Assembly: GCA_902568425.1 (NCBI GenBank)
Contig: CACFQM010000003.1
Span: 1 to 53,504, forward strand
DNA: 53,504 nucleotides
Origin: an uncultured Pelagibacteraceae bacterium
GTDB lineage: Bacteria > Pseudomonadota > Alphaproteobacteria > Pelagibacterales > Pelagibacteraceae
Direction of reading: 5' to 3'
Shown here: one piece after another, positions 34,266 to 42,942 of the stretch
Layout: each line of letters opens with the position of its first letter
How positions within the stretch are numbered: the first letter of the stretch is position 1
Notes under the pieces: generated by a model
The model's input: only the letters and a program-made list of their open reading frames with translations
Database searches by the model: none
Told to the model about the DNA's origin: nothing
Made by a program: the position numbers and the translations under genes

Positions 34266-35201
34266 TTATTTTTTATAGTCTTTAATATCTTTTATAACGT
34301 ATCTTGTTCTTCCTTTTGTTTGCTCAAAAATTCTTGCTAAGTAAATTCCCATAATTCCTATAGTAGATAATAAGGCTCCAGAAAAAAAAGATATTACAAT
34401 TATTATTCCTGTTGTACCAGGTACAGCAATTCCAGTTACTTTGGCATAAAGAGCATAGAGAATTAAAATTATTGAAAATATAAAAGCAAAAAAACCTAAT
34501 AACACGCCTAGGTAAAGTGGCTTGAGTGAGTAGCTAGTTACACCCCTAATAAACTGAGATACTGGTCCTTCTGCAAACAGTGAAAATTTTGACTCACCAG
34601 CTTCTCTTGCTTCTCTAACGTAGTCAACATATGTTTGCTTAAAACCAACCCATACGGATAGACCTCGAATATATGGATTATATTCCTTTTGTTCTAGAAT
34701 TTTATTTAAAGCTCTTTTAGATATTAATTTAAAGTCTCCTACATCTTTTTCTAAATTTATATCTGATAACTTATCAATTATTGCATAAGCTAAATTTGTA
34801 AAAAATAATTTAGATCTTGGTTCTCCTAACCTTTTTGTTCTCTTTGTATGAACAATATCATAACCTTTTTCATGTTGTTTAATTAATTCAGTAATTAATT
34901 CTGGTGGATCTTGAAGATCAGAGTCCATATAGATGATACAATCACCAGAGCAATTTTCAAAACCAGCAAGAACACATGGATTAGTTCCAAATCTTCTCGA
35001 CATATTAATAATTTTTATAGGTAATTGTTTTTGTAAATCTAACAATATTTTTTCAGAATTATCACTTGAGTCATCATTTACAAATATTAACTCATAATTC
35101 CAATTTTCAGTTTTTTTAACTGCTTTATCAACTCTATCAACAAGATTCTTTAAATTTTTCTCTTCGTTTCTAAATGAAAAAACAAAAGAAATTAATTTCA
35201 T
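34266..35201 (-). CDS. Glycosyltransferase family 2 with C-terminal membrane pair (DPM/GtrB type)
   Basis: The N-terminal 225 residues are a GT-A transferase: VFSFRNEEKNLKNLV (about 6-20), FVNDDSSDNSE, and the DXD-type YMDSDLQDPPEL near 91-102. Two hydrophobic spans follow (about 229-255 and 262-290). This is the layout of polyprenyl-phosphate mannosyl/glucosyltransferases (GtrB, ArnC, DPM1), which load a sugar on undecaprenyl phosphate for use outside the membrane. The sugar is unknown. The convergent membrane-protein gene next to it could be a partner. Confidence 0.87.
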   Translation of the reverse strand: MKLISFVFSFRNEEKNLKNLVDRVDKAVKKTENWNYELIFVNDDSSDNSEKILLDLQKQLPIKIINMSRRFGTNPCVLAGFENCSGDCIIYMDSDLQDPPELITELIKQHEKGYDIVHTKRTKRLGEPRSKLFFTNLAYAIIDKLSDINLEKDVGDFKLISKRALNKILEQKEYNPYIRGLSVWVGFKQTYVDYVREAREAGESKFSLFAEGPVSQFIRGVTSYSLKPLYLGVLLGFFAFIFSIILILYALYAKVTGIAVPGTTGIIIVISFFSGALLSTIGIMGIYLARIFEQTKGRTRYVIKDIKDYKK

Positions 35202-35269
35202 AATATTTGAATAAAAGACTATTTAATAATATCTTAAAATGGTAAAAAAAGTAACCAAAGAATATCAAA

Positions 35270-36457
35270 ATGTATTCGTTAGATTTAGTTGTTTTAGCTG
35301 GAGGTAAAGGATCTAGGATTAAATATCTTTTGAATAAGAAAGCTAAGCCAATGGCTATTTTTAACAAAAAACCATTCTTAGAATATATAATACAAAATTA
35401 CTGTAAATATCACTTTAAAAATATTTTTATACTAACAGGGTATAAATCGCAGGAGATAATTAGCAAATTTCACAAAAGTTATTATAACTGCATATCTTTA
35501 AATTGTCTTAATGAAAAAAAACCGATGGGTACAGCAGGTGCCTTAAATACCTTAAAGAAAAAAAATTTAAACGATTTTATTTTGATAAATGGAGACACTT
35601 TTCTTGATGTTGATTTAAATAAATTAATTAAATCATGTAGCAAAGATAGTTTGGGATCTTTAGCTTTGGTAAAAAATAAATCATATAAGTCTAACAAAAA
35701 ATTATCAGCTATGGGACTTAAGAATAATAAAATTATTTTTCAAAAATTTAGCAAATATATGAATGGTGGGGTATATTTTTTTAAAAAAGAGTTCTTTAAA
35801 TTTATTCAAAATAAAAATATTTCTTTAGAAGATGAAATTTTACCTAATTTAATCAGTGAAAAAAAAATTTCGGGACTAATAACTAATAATTTTTTTTTAG
35901 ATATTGGAACGCCAAAAAATTTTAAAAGAGCAGGAAACTTGTTAATTAATAATTGTTCAAAACCAGCAGCATTCTTAGATAGAGATGGTGTTATAAATTA
36001 TGACACTGGATATGTTCACAAATTTAAGGACTTTAAATTTAGACCTGGTGTTATCAAGGGATTAAAATTATTAATTAAAAAAAAATATTATATTTTTATT
36101 ATCACTAACCAAGCTGGAATTGGAAAAGGTATTTTTTCTATAAATGACTTTTATAAATTACAAAATCAGATTAAAGAAAAACTTCAAAAAAAAGATATAT
36201 ATTTTGATGATATAAATTATTGTCCATATCATCCTAAAGCTAAGTTAAGAAAATATAGGAAAGTTACTGAATTAAGAAAACCAGGAAATCTGATGATACA
36301 GCAAATTAAAAAAAAATGGCACATAAAACATACTAAAAGTTTTATGATCGGAGATAAAGTTTCTGATAAAATTTGTGCTAATAAAAGTAAATTATATTTT
36401 GAATTTGCAGAAAAAAATTTTTACAGTCAAATAAAAAGAATTACCAAAAAAAATTAA
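35270..36457 (+). CDS. Fused sugar-1-phosphate nucleotidyltransferase/GmhB-type phosphatase
   Basis: Residues 1-225 are a nucleotidyltransferase with VVLAGGKGSRIKYLL (7-21), KPMA and the metal-binding INGDTFLDVD (106-115), most like HddC. Residues 232-390 are a HAD phosphatase like GmhB with FLDRDGVIN (235-243), ITNQAGIGKG and MIGDKVSDK. These act in order in heptose activation: phosphatase gives heptose-1-phosphate, the transferase makes the nucleotide-heptose. The GmhB zinc loop is degenerate: Cys318 remains, the next ligand is Tyr320, and the later Cys-x-Cys is Thr333-Glu-Leu335. The convergent operon encodes the HddA-type kinase that would supply the substrate. Confidence 0.85.
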   Translation: MYSLDLVVLAGGKGSRIKYLLNKKAKPMAIFNKKPFLEYIIQNYCKYHFKNIFILTGYKSQEIISKFHKSYYNCISLNCLNEKKPMGTAGALNTLKKKNLNDFILINGDTFLDVDLNKLIKSCSKDSLGSLALVKNKSYKSNKKLSAMGLKNNKIIFQKFSKYMNGGVYFFKKEFFKFIQNKNISLEDEILPNLISEKKISGLITNNFFLDIGTPKNFKRAGNLLINNCSKPAAFLDRDGVINYDTGYVHKFKDFKFRPGVIKGLKLLIKKKYYIFIITNQAGIGKGIFSINDFYKLQNQIKEKLQKKDIYFDDINYCPYHPKAKLRKYRKVTELRKPGNLMIQQIKKKWHIKHTKSFMIGDKVSDKICANKSKLYFEFAEKNFYSQIKRITKKN

Positions 36458-37389
36458 TAATTATTTATTATTTTTTTATTATCTGTATTGAATAAATTAA
36501 TCAATTCTTCAACACCTTGATCTAAAGATACTTTTGCTTTGAAACCTTTTTTTTCTATTTTCTTATTACTTACAAAATAATCTCTTTTATCTGGATCCTT
36601 CCTGTTTGTAATAATTTTAATTTGTAGTTTATTCATTTTTTTCTTTATTTTTTTTGCTAACATAAGTTTACTTATGTTTGCAGATGAAAGTCCCAAATTA
36701 TAAATATTTGATTTTAATTTATTAAAATTTTTTATAGCATAAATTATTCCTAAAACTACATCCTTAATATGGATAAAATTTCTTCTAAAATGAGGTTCAA
36801 AAATTGTTAGTTTTTTTGTTTTTACTGATTTATAAACAAAGTTATTTACTAATAAATCTGTTCTCATTCTATAACTGTATCCAAAAACTGTAGCCAATCT
36901 GAAGCAAATAAAATTTTTAGATTTTTTTACCTCTTCTTCTGCGTCGCATTTTGTTCTACCGTAAAGTGATATTGGGTTTAATGGACTATTTTCGTCACAA
37001 AACTTATTTTTTTCTCCAACTCCATATCCGGAATTAGTAGTTAAAAATATTATTTTATTTTTTTTTGAACTCAAAGATACAAGATTTTTAATTGAATGGT
37101 GATTTACTGATACAGCATCTTTCTTGTATTTATCACATAAAGGAGCGCCCACTAACGCAGCTAACGGTATAATAAATTCGTTTTTTTTAAGTAAAGATTT
37201 TAATAATTTTTTATCTCTAACGTCTTTTTTTATCAATTTAAAATTTTTAAAATAATATAGGTGATTTAGTGATCCTCTGTCGTATTTCAATAAATCTAAA
37301 ACTGTAACTTCGTGACCCAAATTTACAAGAGCTGTTGATAACATTGAACCAACATATCCACCACCACCAGTTATTAAAATTTTACTCAT
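36454..37389 (-). CDS. NAD-dependent nucleotide-sugar epimerase/reductase
   Basis: Extended short-chain dehydrogenase of 311 residues. ILITGGGGYVGSMLSTALVN is at 4-23, LTTNSGYGVGE near 115-125, and LYGRTKCDAEE (YxxxK) near 142-152. It could epimerise, or reduce the 4-keto group of, the modified sugar made by the upstream genes. It directly follows the RfbC-like gene and is the last gene of the long minus-strand operon, with a four-base 3' overlap to the convergent nucleotidyltransferase-phosphatase gene. Confidence 0.83.
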   Translation of the reverse strand: MSKILITGGGGYVGSMLSTALVNLGHEVTVLDLLKYDRGSLNHLYYFKNFKLIKKDVRDKKLLKSLLKKNEFIIPLAALVGAPLCDKYKKDAVSVNHHSIKNLVSLSSKKNKIIFLTTNSGYGVGEKNKFCDENSPLNPISLYGRTKCDAEEEVKKSKNFICFRLATVFGYSYRMRTDLLVNNFVYKSVKTKKLTIFEPHFRRNFIHIKDVVLGIIYAIKNFNKLKSNIYNLGLSSANISKLMLAKKIKKKMNKLQIKIITNRKDPDKRDYFVSNKKIEKKGFKAKVSLDQGVEELINLFNTDNKKIINNY

Positions 37390-37878
37390 TTATAAATACT
37401 TTGAAGTTCTATCTCTTTTACTTAAAATAGGTTTTTTTATTGGCCATTTAATTTTTAATTTTGGATCATTCCATCTGTAGCTTTTTTGTTTATTTGAGTC
37501 CACATATTTCCCTTTATAAAACCATTTATAGTGGAAAACACATTTGTCGGATAAACACAGATAGGCATTAGCAAAATGAGGAGGAATTAAAATCAACGTG
37601 GGTTTTTCATGAGTTAAAACCCATTTTTTATGTTTTAAATAACTTTTTGAGTTTTTTTTCATATTTACTACAACTAAAACAACTTTTCCAAATGTGCATG
37701 TTACTAATTTCCATGATTTAAAATCACAATGAAGTCCCCTTAGAACTTTTTTTTTCGATATAGAAAATTTATCATGATTAAATTTAAAATTTTTAAGTAT
37801 GCCCTTTTTCCATGTAGTCCAATAAAAACCTCTATTATCTTTAAATGTTGAATTCTTAATTATTTTTAATTTTTCCAT
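37390..37878 (-). CDS. dTDP-4-dehydrorhamnose 3,5-epimerase-like (RfbC) protein
   Basis: Small cupin-fold sugar epimerase of 162 residues. KDNRGFYWTTWKKG is near 13-26, FSISKKKVLRGLHCD near 37-51 contains the catalytic-His signature VLRGLH, and LILIPPHFANAYLCLSD near 95-111 is the second conserved block. In heptose pathways such as Campylobacter GDP-6-deoxyheptose synthesis, RfbC-like enzymes epimerise 4-keto heptoses, which would fit this operon. The substrate is inferred from context. Confidence 0.85.
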   Translation of the reverse strand: MEKLKIIKNSTFKDNRGFYWTTWKKGILKNFKFNHDKFSISKKKVLRGLHCDFKSWKLVTCTFGKVVLVVVNMKKNSKSYLKHKKWVLTHEKPTLILIPPHFANAYLCLSDKCVFHYKWFYKGKYVDSNKQKSYRWNDPKLKIKWPIKKPILSKRDRTSKYL

Positions 37879-37886
37879 TAAATTTA

Positions 37887-39068
37887 TTATATTTTTATTT
37901 TATTTAATATTGAACAAATTTTTTTAATTTTTGAAGTATTTAATGATGGATAGTTACCAATATAATAACCAAAGAAATGCACATGATCAACCTCAGGAAA
38001 TTTTTTTAAATTTATATTTTTTAAAAAAGGTTTTAGATATGGCTGCCTAAGTTGATTTCCACCACCTGCGTTTCCTCTTCTAAATTCAATGTTATATTTT
38101 TTTAAAGTAGTTTCAAATATTTCTCTAAATTTAAAATCTTTATTTTTAAAAATTATTGGAAATGCGTAGTTGGAGCTACCTTTAATATCATAATCTGTTC
38201 TATATTTTTTTGAGTCTATTAGCTTTAGAAAAAGTTTAAGATTTCTTGTTCTCAATGTATTATTTTTATTAAGTCTTTTAATTTGATTTAATCCAATCAC
38301 AGCACCAATTTCATTATTTCTAAAGTTGAATGTTGGATGTAAAAATATAAACTGGGGCGACAATTTAGGGTATTTTTTAATTATTTTCTTTTGAAATTTA
38401 GAATTTTTAACTTCTCTAGCCATGCCATGAGATCTAAACATTCTTGCCTTTTCATATATATCTTTATTGTTAGTACATATCATGCCTCCCTCAATAGTTG
38501 ACATATGATGAGCATAATAGAATGAAAAATTTGATATAAGTCCAAAAGTACCTAATTTTTTTCCTTTAAATGTTGCACCGTGAGATTCACATACATCCTC
38601 AACTAAAAAAATATTTTTTAATTTTAATGTTTTTAAAATTTTTTCTGATAAACCGTTAAAACCTTGAACATGTGTTATAAATACAGCAAGAGTATTTTTA
38701 TTAATTTTACTTAAAATCTGATTTTCACTCATTGCTAAATTTTTTGGATCAATATCAACAAATATTGGTTTAAAACCACTCATTAAGACTGAATTTATGT
38801 CTGAAACCCAAGTTAAAGTTGGGACTATGATTTCTCTTTTTTTCAACAACATGCTCTTCAAAATCAACATTGATAAAAAGTTTGCTGAGGATCCTGAGTT
38901 AACAAATACACTATACTTAACACCAAGCCATTTAGACCATTTTTGTTCAAACTCAGAAACTTTTTGAGATTGTGTAAGTATTAAATTTTTAGTTTTAATT
39001 AATTTTCTTACAGCGTCCATATCTGATTTTAAAAAGTTATTATGCATTAAAGGGTGATTAATTTTCAT
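37887..39068 (-). CDS. ColD-type PMP-dependent 4-keto-sugar 3-dehydratase
   Basis: A DegT/DnrJ/EryC1-fold enzyme of 393 residues in which the PLP-binding lysine is replaced by His: SFYYAHHMSTIEGG, with His188 at the catalytic position. This replacement marks the 3-dehydratases ColD and RfbH/E1, which use pyridoxamine phosphate to remove the C3 hydroxyl of 4-keto-6-deoxy nucleotide sugars. The Cys set of the E1 [2Fe-2S] cluster is not seen, which favours the ColD (colitose, GDP-linked) branch. VNSGSSANFLSML and VEDVCESHGA are the cofactor-binding segments. It overlaps the kinase gene by 11 bases. Confidence 0.85.
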   Translation of the reverse strand: MKINHPLMHNNFLKSDMDAVRKLIKTKNLILTQSQKVSEFEQKWSKWLGVKYSVFVNSGSSANFLSMLILKSMLLKKREIIVPTLTWVSDINSVLMSGFKPIFVDIDPKNLAMSENQILSKINKNTLAVFITHVQGFNGLSEKILKTLKLKNIFLVEDVCESHGATFKGKKLGTFGLISNFSFYYAHHMSTIEGGMICTNNKDIYEKARMFRSHGMAREVKNSKFQKKIIKKYPKLSPQFIFLHPTFNFRNNEIGAVIGLNQIKRLNKNNTLRTRNLKLFLKLIDSKKYRTDYDIKGSSNYAFPIIFKNKDFKFREIFETTLKKYNIEFRRGNAGGGNQLRQPYLKPFLKNINLKKFPEVDHVHFFGYYIGNYPSLNTSKIKKICSILNKIKI

Positions 39069-40059
39069 ATGTAGCTTTCGATAATTGATTTAATATAATT
39101 TGACTTCCTAAAGATGTAAAATTAAAAGGTATTGTAACTAATTTTTTATTCTTTTTAAGAAAATCTGATCTATCTTTTTTTTTCATATACATTAATAAAA
39201 AACCTCCGCCTCCTGCCCCTAAAAGTTTTCCACCAAGTGCCCCGTGACTCCTGGCTTTATCATAAATTGAGTTTATTTTTGAATTTGTTATTAAATTGCT
39301 TAATGCTTTTTTTTCAATCCATGCATCATGTAATAAACTACCAAAATCATCTATATCACCATTATTTAAAATTTTTTCACCCTCATTTACGTATTCTAAA
39401 ATTCTGTTTATATGATCTTTTTTCTCATTAGTTAGTTTATTTACATACTTATTAGCAATTTTATGTGCTGTTCTGTTTATTCCTGTATATATAAGTATAA
39501 GATTATCATTTAGTTTTTTAATATTTTTTTTTGAAGAGATTTTTTTTATCTTTATAGAATTGTCTTTATTAAACAAAATTTTATTAAATCCTCCATAGGA
39601 AGCTGAGGTTTGATCTTGTGAACCTACAATTTCTTTCATTATATTTTGCTCAAAATGTATACTTTGTTTTGCTAATTTTGATTTATTTAATTTTATATTT
39701 TTTATTTGACTTAAAGCTTGCATTAAACCGACTGTAAAACATGAGGACGACCCCATGCCGCTCCTCGCTGGTAAATCACCATGATAATGTATTTCTAGTC
39801 CTTGTTTTATTTTTAAATACTTAAGTAATTCTCTTACAGCTTTATGATTAATTTCTCTTAGATTTTCAACATTTTCGATTTTTCTCCAAACTATTCTATA
39901 TTTTTGTTTGAAATAATCAGGTGAAAATCTACAAGTTATATAAATATATTTATCGATAGTTGTAGATAAAACTGCTCCACCATTTTTTTTATACCATGCT
40001 GGATAATCGCTACCCCCACCAAAAAAAGAAATTCTATATGGAGTTTTTGTAATTATCAT
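39058..40059 (-). CDS. hddA: GHMP kinase, D-glycero-D-manno-heptose 7-phosphate kinase-like
   Basis: The 333 residues look like HddA, which phosphorylates heptose-7-phosphate at C1 to the 1,7-bisphosphate. TPYRISFFGGGSDYPAWY is at 6-23, the GHMP ATP loop LPARSGMGSSSCFTVG at 96-111, and KLLGAGGGGFLLMY near 276-289 is the C-terminal motif. GmhB-type phosphatase and nucleotidyltransferase activities follow in the convergent fusion gene. No sedoheptulose-7-phosphate isomerase (gmhA) is visible in the window. Confidence 0.87.
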   Translation of the reverse strand: MIITKTPYRISFFGGGSDYPAWYKKNGGAVLSTTIDKYIYITCRFSPDYFKQKYRIVWRKIENVENLREINHKAVRELLKYLKIKQGLEIHYHGDLPARSGMGSSSCFTVGLMQALSQIKNIKLNKSKLAKQSIHFEQNIMKEIVGSQDQTSASYGGFNKILFNKDNSIKIKKISSKKNIKKLNDNLILIYTGINRTAHKIANKYVNKLTNEKKDHINRILEYVNEGEKILNNGDIDDFGSLLHDAWIEKKALSNLITNSKINSIYDKARSHGALGGKLLGAGGGGFLLMYMKKKDRSDFLKKNKKLVTIPFNFTSLGSQIILNQLSKATYEN

Positions 40060-40062
40060 AGT

Positions 40063-40599
40063 TTATTTTTCGTTGTAGTAATCACCATATTCAACTAAAA
40101 TGGTGCTCTTACCATCATCTCTTTCTAAAGCTTTCTCATATGCTGGTATGACATCCTTTGGTTCCTCAAGTCTAATAATATCAACCGTTGACAGTACTTT
40201 TTTAAATGCCTCAGTAAAATCTCCAACATGTTGATGTTGTGGGTGCAATGGTCTCTGGGATCCTATTGATGTTCTAATAATTACCTTCGTCTTAAACAAT
40301 CCTTGAGACATAACTTCAAATTTATCTAAATGATTAATGAGTTGATTAGTTGCCAATAATAAAAAATTCCATCGTGGAAATATACTTATTGGAATAAAAT
40401 TATTTAAAGCTAATCCATTGCTTATTCCTAATTGCATTTCTTCTGCTACTGGAATTTCAATTAATTTTTTTTTAGGCACGTTTTTTAGAGTATTTGTCAT
40501 AGCTGTTCCAGGATACTCTACAGCTTGTCCAAGAAAAATTGTTTTAGGGTCTTTAGCAAGGAAATCCATTGCTTTGGTTAATTCATCTGCGTATTTCAT
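40063..40599 (-). CDS. Thiamine-diphosphate enzyme, E1-beta-like pyrimidine domain (short)
   Basis: The 178 residues match only the pyrimidine-binding domain of transketolase/E1-beta proteins: TIFLGQAVEYPGTAMTNTLK near 19-38, IPVAEEMQLGISNGLALNNF near 49-68 with the conserved Glu that activates thiamine diphosphate, and RPLHPQHQHVGDF near 115-127. The C-terminal transketolase domain of ordinary E1-beta (about 325 residues) is absent. The E1-alpha-like gene three bases upstream should provide the diphosphate domain, making a minimal two-part enzyme. No E2 or E3 gene is present. The reaction is unknown. Confidence 0.8.
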   Translation of the reverse strand: MKYADELTKAMDFLAKDPKTIFLGQAVEYPGTAMTNTLKNVPKKKLIEIPVAEEMQLGISNGLALNNFIPISIFPRWNFLLLATNQLINHLDKFEVMSQGLFKTKVIIRTSIGSQRPLHPQHQHVGDFTEAFKKVLSTVDIIRLEEPKDVIPAYEKALERDDGKSTILVEYGDYYNEK

Positions 40600-40602
40600 A
40601 AA

Positions 40603-41205
40603 TTAAAATTGTATTCTCTTTCCAGCTCCAGCATGAGGCCACTTTGATTTATAACTATAAAATGTAATAAACTTATCATTTTTACCTTCATAACTTAGTT
40701 TTTTAAGCTTCCAAGTACTTCTTGTGTCAGTACATACTGATTTTTCATTATCTTCTATTATAAAATGAATAGGCAAGTCATGACTAATGCTATATTTAAT
40801 ACATTCATGAGCTATGCCTGTTTCTGAGGTCATTTCACCCATGAAGCAATAAACCATAATGCCTTTTTCTTTTCTTAACTTTAAAGATAAGGCTGTTCCA
40901 ACGGCAATGGGTAATGAGCCTCCTACCAATGCAGATGAATAGATTTTATATTTAGGAAAACATAAGGATATTGATCTTCCTGACAAAATTTCATTTTTGA
41001 CCTCTTCCCTAGGAACACCTTTTAACAGGCACTGGTAATGCGATCTCCAACTACAAAAGACCCAATCATTTTTTTTTACTCTTTTAAAAAATTCAATTAT
41101 TTTATTTTCATTACCTTGATACAAATGAACTGGAGCACGAATTTTTCCTTTATTAAATAAATCTGCTATTTCTTCTTCAAAACTTACTAATTCAACTTTG
41201 TTCAC
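40603..41205 (-). CDS. Thiamine-diphosphate enzyme, E1-alpha-like subunit (short)
   Basis: The 200 residues are a shortened dehydrogenase-E1-alpha (PF00676-type) protein. WRSHYQCLLKGV near 53-64 and SSALVGGSLPIAVGTALSLK near 90-109 match the core, and the thiamine-diphosphate Mg motif is GEM (123-125) to Asn153 (FMGEMTSETG ... IIEDNE). It ends at KWPHAGAGK, a segment shared with the other E1-alpha gene in this operon, which continues beyond it. Upstream it overlaps the E1-beta of the other pair by four bases. Confidence 0.8.
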   Translation of the reverse strand: MNKVELVSFEEEIADLFNKGKIRAPVHLYQGNENKIIEFFKRVKKNDWVFCSWRSHYQCLLKGVPREEVKNEILSGRSISLCFPKYKIYSSALVGGSLPIAVGTALSLKLRKEKGIMVYCFMGEMTSETGIAHECIKYSISHDLPIHFIIEDNEKSVCTDTRSTWKLKKLSYEGKNDKFITFYSYKSKWPHAGAGKRIQF

Positions 41206-42122
41206 AATTTTCCTTTTTTATCAATTATTTCTTTACATTTCTTAATAATTTCTTCTTTAGATGGAGGTAAATTGTCAGTTGTTTTAGAGAAACCAGCTGA
41301 TCTATCTTTTAACCCCATTACTTCAAAATTTTTTTTTGTTCTTTTGATTAATTGATAAGCTAAGTTAGACGCAACACCGTCTGTGTAATCATCATCAAGA
41401 ACTACTCCGCCAAATTTACTTTTTATTACAGCTTTTTCCCATTCCTTTTTAATTAAAAATGGTTTTATCCATAATATATTTGCAATACCGATTTTATATC
41501 CTTCTTTTTCAAGTTCAATTTTAGCTTTTTGGGCCTCAAACCTAGTTATAGATATGGGAAATAATATCAAATCTAAATTATCATCTAAATGATCATTCAG
41601 TTCCTTTGTGTTTGAATAACTTCCTCGATGTTCTGAAACATACATTACGTCATCATTTTTCATAAAATCTTTATAAGCAATCAAGTATTCGTTTGGTGTC
41701 ATTGGTGATATAATTTTTATACCTGGCATTTTAAAATAAATTGAGTGTTGAGATGATCCAGCTACTGGACCTATAGACCCTTCCATAGCAATTCCTCTAA
41801 TAAAGATTGGGCACGGTACATTCCAAATCTCTTTTGATTTACAAGCATAATTTAATATTATAGATGCATTAAACCAGTTGAAACCTTGGTAACGGATAAC
41901 ATAAATTGGCCTTCTATTTGATAATCCTGCTCCAGCAACTATGCCCCCGTTCGCCACATCTGCCATTGATAGTTCAATTAATCCTTCTTTCTCAGTTAAT
42001 TCAGGTACTGTACCACCCACCCAACCTACAGCTGAAAGACACTGGCCAAAAATTAGGCTATTATTTTTTTTAATATGGTCTCTTGATGTTTCTTTTATTA
42101 TTTCTCTAACTGTTTTTTCCAT
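41202..42122 (-). CDS. Thiamine-diphosphate enzyme, E1-beta/transketolase C-half-like subunit
   Basis: The 306 residues contain both the pyrimidine domain and the transketolase C-terminal domain. IELSMADVANGGIVAGAGLS near 49-68 is the activating segment, though the usual Glu of this block is Asp or Ala here. SIGPVAGSSQHSIYFKMPG near 115-133 and IISPMTPNEYLIAYKDF follow. The C-terminal part is near 185-290. It pairs with the upstream E1-alpha-like protein (25-base overlap). Without lipoyl E2 it probably performs carbon-carbon bond chemistry instead of oxidative decarboxylation; that is inference. Confidence 0.8.
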   Translation of the reverse strand: MEKTVREIIKETSRDHIKKNNSLIFGQCLSAVGWVGGTVPELTEKEGLIELSMADVANGGIVAGAGLSNRRPIYVIRYQGFNWFNASIILNYACKSKEIWNVPCPIFIRGIAMEGSIGPVAGSSQHSIYFKMPGIKIISPMTPNEYLIAYKDFMKNDDVMYVSEHRGSYSNTKELNDHLDDNLDLILFPISITRFEAQKAKIELEKEGYKIGIANILWIKPFLIKKEWEKAVIKSKFGGVVLDDDYTDGVASNLAYQLIKRTKKNFEVMGLKDRSAGFSKTTDNLPPSKEEIIKKCKEIIDKKGKL

Positions 42123-42934
42123 AAATTTTTAATTTCTTCTTTAATTTTTTTATCTATTGCCAATGCATCTTCTCCCAGACGTTTTTTTTCTTCCTCGTAT
42201 CTATCAAAAGTATCATCTGAGTCCTTCCCTGCTCCAGCATGCCAAAAAATACGATTTGTATTTACATTAAGCAAACAAGGTTTTTTAAAAAAAATCTCTG
42301 AATATTTTAAAAGATCGATAGGATCATCATCGATATTATAACCTTGCATTTTAAATGATTTTGCGACATCTGACATCTCCCAGTTCCTTCTAACCTTTTT
42401 TTCGGTAAGAATTGATAGGTTGTTATCTTCTACAACTGTAATTAATGGTATGTTTTTAGTTGATGCCCAACCTAGACCTCCCAAAACATAATCCTCTTCT
42501 GCTGCTGCATCTCCAAGAAACACTATTGTTGGATGGTTTGTTGCAAAACAAGCGCCGACTCCAATTGGTCCGTTTGATCCCATGAGGCCATCATGACCAA
42601 ACATATTGATTTCTTTGCTAGCTATTGAAGCTGATCCGCCCATACCTTTTGTGCAACCTGTTTTTCTTCCTAATAATTCATCTATTAACTTAACTTTGTC
42701 ACCTCCAAAGGAAATGTAAATTGAATGACATCTGTGCTGACCAAATATTAAGGGTTTAATTTTAAGGTCTTCACAAATTGTAGCCATTGATGCTGCTATA
42801 AATTCTTGTCCAGCAGATACGTATGTCGGTATGTTTATATTTTTTAATTTTAAATTTTTTATTACCTCTTCTTCAAAGTGTCTGCAATAAGACGCTTTTT
42901 CAAAAGTTTTTAGTCTAAAAATTTTTTCATTCAT
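42098..42934 (-). CDS. Thiamine-diphosphate enzyme, E1-alpha-like subunit
   Basis: The 278 residues resemble pyruvate dehydrogenase E1-alpha: YVSAGQEFIAASMATI near 38-53 (GQEA block), FGQHRCHSIYISFGGD near 64-79, GCTKGMGGSASIA near 93-105 and GSNGPIGVGACFA near 119-131. The thiamine-diphosphate Mg motif is GDA (141-143) to Asn171-Asn172. WHAGAGKDSDDTFDRY near 230-245 matches the phosphorylation-loop region. This pair is first of two tandem alpha/beta sets in the operon; duplication followed by divergence is likely. Confidence 0.83.
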   Translation of the reverse strand: MNEKIFRLKTFEKASYCRHFEEEVIKNLKLKNINIPTYVSAGQEFIAASMATICEDLKIKPLIFGQHRCHSIYISFGGDKVKLIDELLGRKTGCTKGMGGSASIASKEINMFGHDGLMGSNGPIGVGACFATNHPTIVFLGDAAAEEDYVLGGLGWASTKNIPLITVVEDNNLSILTEKKVRRNWEMSDVAKSFKMQGYNIDDDPIDLLKYSEIFFKKPCLLNVNTNRIFWHAGAGKDSDDTFDRYEEEKKRLGEDALAIDKKIKEEIKNLWKKQLEK

Positions 42935-42942
42935 AAGTTTTA

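Noticed and set aside
40063..42934. Ordinary pyruvate or acetoin dehydrogenase operon
   Set aside because: No lipoyl E2, E3 or lipoate genes are adjacent, one pair lacks the transketolase C-terminal domain, and the operon partners are sugar enzymes.
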